This document shows, piece by piece, positions 1-10,001 of a stretch of 64,000 bases of DNA. Within the stretch, counting starts at the first letter, position 1, and the number at the start of each line of letters is the position of its first letter. The position numbers were made by a program, and so were the translations under genes. The notes under the pieces were generated by a model, which did no database searches, was not told the DNA's origin, and worked only from the letters and a program-made list of their open reading frames with translations. Source of the DNA: Hypomyces perniciosus (taxonomy: Eukaryota > Ascomycota > Sordariomycetes > Hypocreales > Hypocreaceae); the NCBI GenBank assembly GCA_008477525.1, contig SPDT01000001.1, positions 3,658,001 to 3,722,000 of the forward strand. Direction: 5' to 3'.

Positions 1-2705
1 ACTTGGTTGTTGCTGTATGAGTCCCACATCTTGTGTTTGCATGGAATGTGACTGATACAGGCGGCTTGCTGTTCCGAACTCCGTCCCATTCGTTCGAATC
101 ATGGAGAGAGTAGCCTGTCGTGACATTTCTTCCATTACCCGCTCCTCTTCTTCCGTATAGTTGCTTCCCAGACTTTGTTCTGAAGGGCGGGATTTAGCAT
201 TAAACTGGGGCGTAAAGCTACTTCGGCTCTCCCGGCTTGCAGCATACGCCATCATGATACTTTGGCGAAGGGACTGAAGCTGTTCGGGCAGCGGTCCCAC
301 GCAGACGATATTTGTTGGGTCGATGGGGTTCCTTTGAATTGATATGGACGGCGTTTGTAGTGCCGTAGTGTTGGAATGCGTCGGCTCTCGAGATTCATCG
401 CTTGATGATGAGATCGGATGAGAGCCAGACGGCCCGTCATGACCGCATGAGTCGCCGGATGAGGACCCTGGTGGTACGGAAGTTGTTATCGGTGACGGTA
501 TCTCGCCAGAGTGGCTGCTGGAATCTGTGCGAGGAGAAATTGGCGAGGGAAGCGTCTTGGGCAGCGAATTTGTGCCGGGAGAAGATTTGATAGGGGGGAT
601 TGAAATCGGATCTATACGAAGTAGACCAGAGTGGACAGGACCAGCGTCGTGCAGGATCGCCTTCTCTGGAGGCAACAAGACACCGTTCCTAGGTGGGCTG
701 TACTCGGGCACTGGGCCCCGAAGCTGCCGGTCGAGCTTCCGCCTGGCTATATCATATGCACTCAGATGCTGGGTTTCATTTGTTCCCAATACCGTCTCGT
801 CAAAACTAGAGCCATCGTCGCCTCGATCACCTGCGTCGAGCTCGACCGGGGCGATTGGTGCCGGAAGCTCGTATATCTCAGAATCTGGCGCCTCATATGG
901 GTGAGCCATGACCTTCTCAGACTCTGTCACGGTTGTTGGAGATCGTTTCCGCCTTGAAATCTTGGAAAATATCCGTGATATGGGTGTCCTCGGAGTTTCT
1001 GGAGCAAGTATCGAAGCAGAGTCTTTTGTCTGAAGGGTGGCTTCAGCCTTTTCATGCCGATTCTTTCTCCGACGGCAAAAGTACCAGACGCTGAGCAGAC
1101 ATGCCAAGCACAAGATGATTATCCCAGCCGCAATTCCAACCATCTGTCCAATACCAAGTTTCCCGTCACCGTTGCTGGGTCCTGGAGGAGGAGGGTATGG
1201 ACTATTATTCGGTTGTTTGATTGGTATGAGCCTGGCGTCGGCTGTAGGCTTCCTGGGAAATCTGGCCTGATGAATCGAAAAGACGGCTTCATCATATTTC
1301 GTAATGATGTACGACTCTTGTAAGAAGGACCGGCCGATAATAATTGACGAGTTGCTGGGGGATTTCTTCAATGAAAAATATGGCACGGCAGGGTCACCGT
1401 ACATGATGACTTGGTTCATGAAGGGGTATTGTAACAAGCTGATGAATGCTTTCATAGGCACGGTAATGTTGATTAGGCCAGGTACATCCAGAGGTAGGCC
1501 AAAATTATCGTGGTTGTCAAAACTTGACATACTGAAAGTGAAGGTGGATGAGTCTGATGATGTGTAGCTGTTATACTGGTCGTTGGTAAGGGTATACAGG
1601 CCAAATGTGCTGTTATATGTCAAGTTTAATGCTTGGGCAAACTGATCACACACTTCTTCGGGTAGCCACAGATATGGAGTCGTGCTGTCAATGAGGGCAA
1701 TGAAGGAGTTGTTCCAGCTAGAGAGTATGTTTGTCGCAGAATTCCAGTGTCTTGGCTGGGTTCCGTTCCCGCTTGCAGTAACCTCTATGCCCCGGACGAG
1801 AGCGCGTGGCATATTATCCTGCTGAGTGAGAGTGAAGTCGGTGTTGTGCGGTACATATCTCGCTATGTCAGAGCCGCCAAGAGTAATGGACACAGGCATG
1901 TTCCCTACACACAAAAATCAGCATGGTCTGTCCCTATGGGGGAAAAGAGAAGATCTAGATAGCGAAGCGTACGGTAAGATGCGCCAGCAGTGTAACCATA
2001 ACTGTAGCTGGGAATCCAGCCAAACGTTTCAACGGCCTGGGTCAAGGGAGACTTGGCAACTTCATGACCAAAATTGCCCTGCGTGATGCCTAAGCCAAAG
2101 AGACCGAGGTAGTAGTCAGTCGTGTTGATGGCGGATATGAGCACGTTGGACATGCCGAAACCAATGTTGGTGATTGGGCTGTATGCGTTTAGGGTGTCAA
2201 GGCCATACTGGCCATTTCCACCATAACCCATGTAATCCAGGCCAAGCTGCCACGTTCCCATCGGCGACCAGTGTTTAGACTGCAACGGCGTATAAATGCC
2301 ACCGCGAGCAGCGGTGCAGTGTGGCTCCTCTGTAAATTCCAGGTCAGCTTCAGGACTGAGGCTTGGGGTGTTGATACTCCCGCCAGATTCCCAGCAGTAG
2401 AAAAAAAAAGGCAAAAGACGTCCAGGATAAGCTTACTATTCAAGCAGCCTCCTGGCCCGATGGCCCAGAACTCGGAGAGCGACGTGCTCACGAGGACATT
2501 AAGAATATTTGAGTTCGATCCCAGCAGCACCTTGATAGTTGACCAATTGCCATCAATGCCCAGCCTACATGGTTGAGTCAGTCAGACGATGATGAGAAAG
2601 CTGGGGGAAGACGAACCATTCGCCAGGGTTAAAAGAAATGGGTGCCGGATCATTGGCATAGGCAACGCCAACGACTACAGCAACTACGAGGGCATTGAGA
2701 CGCAT
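1..2705 (-). CDS. Membrane-anchored aspartic-protease-like protein (pepsin A1 fold, degenerate active site), partial at the left edge
   Basis: Four exons read on the minus strand: 2705-2617, 2564-2437, 2347-1973 and 1904 to beyond position 1 (832 codons in view, frame kept at every junction). The start ATG at 2705 opens a signal peptide (MRLNALVVAVVVGVAYA). The luminal part follows the pepsin A1 layout: GPGGCLN, HCTAARGGIY, a run of Gly/Tyr strands, then NMPVSITLGGSD, which matches the second-lobe LGG strand. At the first catalytic position the expected D-T/S-G is VSTS, and at the second it is IDSTT, so the first Asp and both Gly are missing. After the protease-like part comes a Pro-rich hinge, one transmembrane helix (about 1141-1083) ending in FCRRRKNRHEK, and a long Ser/Pro-rich cytoplasmic tail. 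Family membership is inferred from motifs. By sequence it is probably not an active protease and may be a surface or sensor protein. The stop lies outside the window. Confidence 0.8.
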
Positions 2706-3579
2706 TTCGTCGCTTTCCGGCCTTGCGACGCCGTGGGTTTGTGCGCTATGAGGACCCCCAGATGGCGGTTTTGCTGGGGTCGTCGGGATCTGAATATCAT
2801 GAGAGAATCCAACTCTGTGTCAGCCTTCCCGTCTCCGATACAGCGTGTCCATGAGGGCAAAATGGTCGAGGTGACGATGTCGATAGGGCGGCTGCAGCGC
2901 AGCTCATTCATTCTCCTCTATGATTCCGTATGACAGAAGTGCTGCGAGATGGAACAAAGCAGCTTTCGAGAGGAGTCACGATGTCGAAAACGAAGATGGT
3001 GGAGGTGGAGGTGGAGGGAAGGGAAGTGCAAGGATAGCCTACAGGATCTCCCTTTGACGATCAGCCGGCAGTATTATGGGGATGGGAAGTACATAATACG
3101 GGTACATCATACTGATAGGTACAAAATGGAGGCTGGAGCTTGCTGTGCCAGGGGGTGAGATACTCGTACCTCTACTAATGAGCGTGGCCCTACGAATGAG
3201 GACGTATGTACGAAGTACTCGTACATACCTGCCGACGCTACCGTGATCCCTGGCATCAAATGATCTAAAAGATGTCTCGCACACAGAATACGGAGCCTAC
3301 AGGCAATGCTGAATCGCTCTTCGGAGTATTTGCCAATAGTAGTAGTACTACGAGTAGTAGTACGAAGTAGGAGCAAGGCTACTACCAGATTGGGTAAGGA
3401 ATGGTTCATCTACAAATGCCAAATTGAGGGTGACATTTGTGATGCTGCTTTTACAAGCACACCAATTAGAGATTCGGAGCTGTCTCATATCTGCCTTGGC
3501 CCCCATGATGGGGTTCAGTCGATGCCATCCACACCACACGTAAACGCACACTGCCCAGAGTTTCAACTGCATTGCAGTA

Positions 3580-4126
3580 CTTGGGGGGCCGCAAAACTGG
3601 CCATTCCCCGTGCCTCCTCCGTAAGCACGGGGGGTACGCTGAGTTAGAAAAGCATCATTGATTTAGAAAAACAATTTCGGTACTTTTATTTTTACTGTAA
3701 GCCCCATAGAAATCTAAGTAAATATGTTTTTTTGCATATCTGTGATAACTTTAACCCTTACATTCTCGAATCTAACGACATATTACTATATTATATATTA
3801 AAAAATAATATAAATTAACATAAATTAATTATAAAGATAAATTTAATATCAAAACAGTAAAGGAACTATACAATATTATAGGAATCGTTAATTTTAGTTA
3901 TTGCAATAATTAAATATTGTAATTTATATCGCAGTTTAGATCTACCATTTATGAAGATTGCGAGGTTATAATTAAAATGAATCTACTTTGATTGTACCAA
4001 GAATTAGCGCATACTCAAAGCACCTTGTTTTTCTAAATCAATGGTCCTTTTCTAACTCAGCGTACGAAGTACCCCCCGTGCTTACGGAGGAGGCACGGGG
4101 AATGGCCAATTTTGCGGCCCCCCAAG
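3580..4126. mobile_element. MITE-like element, 547 bp, TA target duplication
   Basis: The two ends are inverted copies of about 95-105 bp. Left arm 3580 to about 3674 begins CTTGGGGGGCCGCAAAA; the right arm, about 4020-4126, is its reverse complement with a few substitutions and one 7-bp insertion. Both ends are flanked by TA (3578-3579 and 4127-4128). The interior between the arms is extremely AT-rich and non-coding. TA duplication and terminal inverted repeats are the hallmarks of non-autonomous Tc1/mariner-type elements; no transposase is present. Assignment to that superfamily is inference from the TA flank only. Confidence 0.8.
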
Positions 4127-4383
4127 TAATTAGGCTAGCAAAACGTCTTTTTGCTTGGAGAGCAAGAATTCGGTTTTCAGAGTGAGGCGACGCCATCTTT
4201 TCCATGCCGATGGACTTATCACTAGTAATATATCCTCTCCATTCTCATAATTGCTTCCCTTGGCAAAGCCTGGTCAATATTGAAAAGGCGGCGGTGACAC
4301 TAATCCCAATGTATCGGAACTGCATACCAAGACTGGAACTTTGCTTTGGCTTGACGCAACGGGGACTCGCCGTCTAATATTTA

Positions 4384-4471
4384 CCCGTTAGTCTATACTT
4401 TCATGAACACCAACTAAAAGGAAAAGGCGAAGTCCTTTTAGTTGGTGTTCATGAAAGTATACACTAACGGG
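4384..4471. mobile_element. 88-bp TA-flanked fold-back (hairpin) element
   Basis: Including the TA flanks, two 41-bp arms (4382-4422 and 4433-4473) are reverse complements with a single mismatch, separated by a 10-bp loop (AAAGGCGAAG). The arms end CCCGTTAG/CTAACGGG and are bordered by TA on both sides, as expected of a TA-targeting transposon remnant. It has no coding capacity. It could equally be a foldback made by replication error. The near-perfect pairing suggests it is recent. Confidence 0.7.
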
Positions 4472-7415
4472 TATCTGTTGTGTCTGTCATTCTGACGTCT
4501 GGAATGCCATTTCCATGCTACGACTGTACCAAACCTAGAGCGGTGTACGGAGTACTCGCAGACTTGAACGCTTCATCTAGCAATTTGCAAAGTGCTTTAT
4601 TTCTAGGGCAATGCAATAGAACGAGAGGCTACTACTACGAGTACTGGTAGCAGTACGGAGTACAGAGTCGGAGCTCGCCAACAAGGTCCGAAAGAAGTAT
4701 CCACTTTAAAATGACCGGGACCGGGGTCGTCCGAACCGATGCCCCTCTCCCGCCCGTTTAAGCCAAGCGAAACCCATCTGCAAGCCTTAACCTGGCTACG
4801 AGTACGAGTATTGCGAGTACCTATGCATCATTACCCGTACGAGTAGATTCATGAGGGAGCTGTGAGTAATCCTTTTTTCTCCACTGTGAAGTCATTTTTG
4901 GAAAGATGATGCTGCAGGTAGTGGACAGTTTATCAAGAGACAAAACTACAAGTTCAACATAGAATACTTCAGTAATTTACTCGATGACTATGAGGCCAGT
5001 TGCGAGTTTAACACTCTCTTGGGGAAATGCCATCAAGTTTGGTTGGGGACAGGCACGGGTACATACATAGTACCCATAATCCTAGCCTGCTGCTCGTATG
5101 AAATTGCAGGGATCCTGGTCTCGGCATATGTATCCCTGCCGTTATCCCCTCTTTTTGGACGTGGGAGCCATGGCTTCTGTTATTGATACGGCGAGTAGTA
5201 GTACTCCGTACGGACCAAGCATTTTATGCATGAAGACTGTTGGCGGGAGACACAACATCCAACTGAAGCCCATTCATTCCAACGACATGTGTACCGGTAT
5301 ACGTGTTAAACGTGTCTGATTTTGCATCAGGCAAGGGGGCAATAATATAATAATTAATACCTGCAATATACATTAAAAAAAACCATGCATGTGGCGCTAT
5401 TCCTTGTTGCCCGGATGCGTCTCTAACTATCGGCATCAGGTTTTCATTCTTTCTCAAAGTGATAGAAAGCTGAAATGGTATCATAATGCTTTCAGAGCCG
5501 GTCCAAAGATATAGTAACATGATGCGGATACTATCATCAATACGAGTAGTATCCGTATACTTCATAGAAGTACGGAGTCCTCCGTACGGTGGAGTCCTAC
5601 CTGAAATTATTCTCTCAGGTCTCACTAACATCTTATGTAATTTCCATGAGATTCCGTGCGGGCCCTACTCCGTACGAGAACATGGTTTGGCGGCACCAAA
5701 TCTCCGGAGAGCATATAGTAATATCGCTAATCTGCTTGGGCCATGTACTAGCAATGGTTTGCGAGATCCAGCTAATGTTACACACAACAAGGCACCTGCC
5801 AGTCATCTCATGAAAAACCCACACTATCCCATTCCCAACTCATTGGGTCTAAGCAGGGTGGTGCTAGATAATCACAACATGAGATGATCTGGAGTCGGTT
5901 TGTTGTCCAACGCACAATAGAGGAACTACTACCAAGTATAAAGTAATACTCGTATGCGCATTGCTTCTCAGTCAATAGGATCTTGCCTGATTGAAAAGAC
6001 TCAGCATTAGCATCCCATAGTAGAAACGCACAAGAACATTCTGGTGCCGGCGAGAATACCTAATACTCGTTCGTCTGGATAATAGTGACCACAACCGTCG
6101 CATCGGGCTGCGTAGCCAGGGAGCAGGGTCTCAGATTTGGGGCCAGAGACGACAACAACAACACGAAGCCCTTCCTTGGCTGCTTGGCGTGCCAAGAAGG
6201 AGACCATTAATTGATCTCTTCAGAGCCTACGGAGTACGTGTACAAGTAGTAGTGGTGGTGTTTCTAGACATACGAATGTAAAGGAATGAGGATGGAGGCT
6301 TGAGATGCTAGGTATTCTGCCCGGAGGCTCCGACGACGTTGGATCTTGTGCCACAAGTAGCCTCGAGCATTCCAGTAGGCTCTGCTTCGGTCCGTTCGAC
6401 TGGCTTGGCTCTTCAAGCACGGCAGCATTGGCTCGCGCCATCCATTCGTCACCCGCTTCGTCATTTCACAGATCCTGTCAAATCACTCTGTACCCGCTGT
6501 TTACGCTTGACGCCGGCTTTTCCCTACGATGGCACTGCTACTACGAGTACGAGCAATACGGAGGAGCACTATTACTCGTACGGAAGTACGGAGTACTCGT
6601 AAGGCGGCGATCAACGAGGGAGGAGAAGCCCTGCTGCAAGGGCTCCCTACCAGAGACATCGGGCTGAGGATTCAAATGAGAGAGTTCTGGTTAATGCAAT
6701 TTCCTAAGCTCCCGCTCCAACCAACAGCCGTACCCTAGCGACCCTTGTTGGCCGCATGGGGAACGCCACTGCGAACAACGCGGGCACGCACCCTGGCCTG
6801 GTTGTCTGGTTCTCCTGTTGTTCTGGCCTGGAGGTGGTGCCACGCAGCTCAGAAGCGTCTTCCCAGACACCTCCAGGCGTGGCTGCGTCGAAGTCATTCA
6901 TGGCTTTTTGGCAGTTGACCGGCACAGCCATCGAAATGGTGCTCCGAGTCGTCCGAACAGTGAACAAGAACAAGCCTCCCTGCGCCTGGAACCTGTTAGG
7001 TCCAGAAGGCTGAGAGCCATCCTTGCCCGGTCAGATAATCCTTACTCGTAGGGTCTGAGACGGTCTGCTGGTCGCAGCATTTGACTCGTGGTACTGCGGT
7101 GTACGTACAGAGGAGTGGTGTTTATCATTTCTTGTTATGCACGGCGTGTCTCTAGATTGTACTCGCAAAAGCAGTTGGTGATCTCTCGTACCTCTTTACT
7201 CCATACCCTCTTTTTGATCCTCTGTCAGCCTTGCCAGTAGTCCGGCTTCCTGGATACTCGTACATGATATCGTTCCCAATCCGTCCGTGACTCTCGGTCC
7301 GATATGCTCGATGCTGGCGGTTGAGTCCCTAGCACACCACTCCATGGCCGATGCTCAGTCACATTGATTTGTCGCGTCGTTCAGTCTATCACGACTCTTC
7401 AGTTGGCACGTAGAC

Positions 7416-9515
7416 ATGAAAGTCGCCAATTCTGTGCTGCTCTGCGCAGCATTGCTCGCAGAATCCACGTCGGCAGCTGTGAGACGGGGTATGTTGGGAC
7501 CTCTTGTTGGTATGTTGAACATATCGCAGCACTAACCAGTTCATGCAGAGATCTTGAATCATCACACCCCACGGCAATACCTCATGTCCAACAGCAGCCT
7601 CCCAGCATCTCAACAAGATACCTCGACAACGACAACATCAGTATCAGCAGAAGAAACATATGCAATAACCGACGCAACTACACTCTCACCGACGAGTGAC
7701 GACAGTATCGACAGTTCACCCACGTCTATCTCATCAGCTATTACCTCGATTCCTTTCAGAGCATCAACATCACCCCCAACGACTTCTCTGGAGGATTGGA
7801 CAAGTACCAGTGATATAACCGCAATACCAACAACGGACTATGACAGCACGGGTACATATTGGAAACCCAATTCTACTATTACTTCGACAGCCAGATGTCA
7901 ATCCAATGCTTCGGGCTGTCTATCGACTACCCAGTCCATTGGATCAAAGAACGGGACCTTCCCAGGCAACTTCTCTATTCCATTAACAACGACCTCCTCA
8001 GAGCAGTGCACACCCCTGCCTAGCAACAAACCCATCATACAATACTCCATTATCTATACCTCAACCACAACCTTCTATGGTGACAGTGCCGACTATACGC
8101 CTCCCTTTGAGCCCATTACGACACCTTATTACTGCACCGAGTCTCCTATATTGACCATCACTACCACCTTTCTCACGCTCAACTCTACCATAACAAGAAC
8201 CATTCTAGTTTCCCCATCACAGAAATCCTACACACTCGCAGCACCCTTTCCAGCTCCCACACCTGCTCCAAGCTATCCGCCCCCAGCTATCATCTCGATT
8301 TCAGATGGCAACAGTGAGGACGCAGGACTTGAAATCACCCTGGCGCCAGAAGCTCAGCGTACATGGCGTTTTTTCACCTTTCTCACGACAGATAAGAATC
8401 CATCTGTCGTATTCTCCCCTCAACCTACCCCGGGATACAGTCAAACATGGCTCTCTGGAAATGGAGTCGGGGATGGGAATCATAGGACTGCGGAAGGGAT
8501 TAACAGTGGACGGCCTACCCCGATTACACCTACTCCTGTAGACAGCGCGAAGCTACCACCCCAGCCGACCTTTTCTGTCACTGCGGGCGGTAATCGAGTC
8601 ATCATCAACGACAATACAGTCACAGATTTACGACCTGGACAGACTACTACCGTCGTAGTTCGCTCAGAAACCTTCACGATATTGCCAACGGCAGTCGTAG
8701 GCGTAGGTTCAACAATCACGAAACCACCACCAGAAGAGACTGCGGCACCGACACCAAGACTAACATCCAAGGTGCTTGGAGGAGTCACGGTAACAGTTTC
8801 GGGCTCACAAGCCATCATCGGTGGCACCACACTGAGTATTCCGTCCAAGGAGACCACGACAAGTATAAACGGACGGCGCGTCGTTCTTGCGTCTGGAGCT
8901 GTTGCTGTCGGTGATCAGACGCTCACGTTCCAAGCACCGCAGCCCAGCAATGCAATCATTTCTGGTGGTGAGATGCTCACGGCCATAGGCCGCTCGGTCG
9001 TGGTGTTGCACTCTACAACTATCACCTACGGTCCCAACATTCCCGAGAGCCAGACTGTTATCAACGGCGAGACAATCTCAATCGGTCCGAGAGGAGTATC
9101 CTTCCGGGGGACCACAGTGGGCGGACCATCCGCAGACGCCACGGGCACTGATTTCGAGATCGTAGGCGGAATCACAGTTGCAAAGCTCCCCCCTTCCCTC
9201 GTGATCGTCAACGGAGCAACTTACACTATCACGGGAGGCAACCGCCTGCAGACCACAACGATAGGCAATGAAACTATCACAATCGGTCCCAGCGCCTTGA
9301 TCATATCGTCCACGAGTTTGACGTATCCCCCCGACGTTTCTGTCACCACTACACTATCTCCTTCTGGCACGTGGGCGAAGGACGTGCCCGCAGAAACTGG
9401 GAATATAGGCGACGGCGAACAGGACGACGATAGCGCGGCGTTTTCAAGAGGACCAAATGTGTTCGTCGGTGTAACGTGTCTTTGTATAGCGTTTGGCGTT
9501 TGGATTCTGGGTTAA
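7416..9515 (+). CDS. GPI-anchored Ser/Thr-rich cell-surface protein
   Basis: Two exons, 7416-7488 and 7549-9515, joined over a 60-bp intron (GTATGT...GCAG), give 679 residues. I chose the ATG at 7416 because it opens a clear signal peptide (MKVANSVLLCAALLAESTSA) that the long second exon lacks. The N-terminal half is a Ser/Thr-rich, probably O-glycosylated stalk with several NxS/T sites. The C-terminal half has repeated beta-strand blocks built on patterns such as TVSGSQAIIGGTTLSI, VINGETISIGPRGVSF and TITGGNRLQTTTIGNETI. The protein ends in a hydrophobic segment (VFVGVTCLCIAFGVWILG) after a small/acidic region, which fits a GPI attachment signal. Role is inferred: a cell-wall or adhesin-like surface protein. 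No enzymatic motif is seen. Confidence 0.8.
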
Positions 9516-10001
9516 GGGGAAGAAGGGGGATACTACTCGCCCGGGTTGGGCTGCTTAGACAGGACTATATCTGTCCATTTTTTCTCACATTGTATTTTTA
9601 GAGCGGCATTTATATGATACCCTTGGTTGGATTGGAAAGGGATGGGACATTAGGACATGGAGGTCATTCGGCTACAGGGAGAAACGCGAGAGGCCTCGGA
9701 CTTGGCCATCTCTTTGTAAGATTAGTGTATATATATATGTATACTTGCAGCAGTATTCTGTACAATATTGATTGTATTACCTTGGTACAGACATCCTGAA
9801 CATTCATTCATCACGTTACGTTGTCTGGATAAGCCGGTAGCACTTCTCAGACGCTTCGTTTCAAAAGCATGAATTCGAATTCTTAATACTACCAAGCATA
9901 TGTTGAATCACAAGGCAACGTCTAAGGTGTTGAAACTCTGCACACAAGAACTAAACATGCTCTCTCACCAGGATCAACTTCTTCTGTTCTCATCCCATGC
10001 G
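9516..10001. other. Intergenic region between convergent genes
   Basis: It lies between the ends of the surface-protein gene and the Ufo1-like gene and should contain both 3' UTRs. I see no gene or repeat beyond a short TA run near 9725-9740. Confidence 0.6.

Larger units (their letters stand above)
2706..7415. other. Gene-poor intergenic stretch, 4.7 kb
   Basis: I see no convincing coding region. Open frames are short, overlap on both strands and lack family motifs. It holds two TA-flanked fold-back elements (listed separately), an AT-rich core at about 3640-4020, and many copies of the dispersed words TACGGAGTAC, TACGAGTA and TACTTCGTAC, for example 4546-4555, 4654-4663 and 6587-6596. A minus-strand frame at 6207-6007 has a CxxC pair but no supporting context. 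Confidence 0.6.

Noticed and set aside
5224..5631. Minus-strand frame of 135 codons
   Set aside because: It runs through several copies of the dispersed palindromic words and has no family motif. An overlapping plus-strand frame is equally long.
6007..6207. Minus-strand frame of 66 codons with CDGCGHYYPDERVLG
   Set aside because: Protein-like in part but isolated, with no flanking exon, homologous motif or promoter signal. Likely chance or a decayed fragment.
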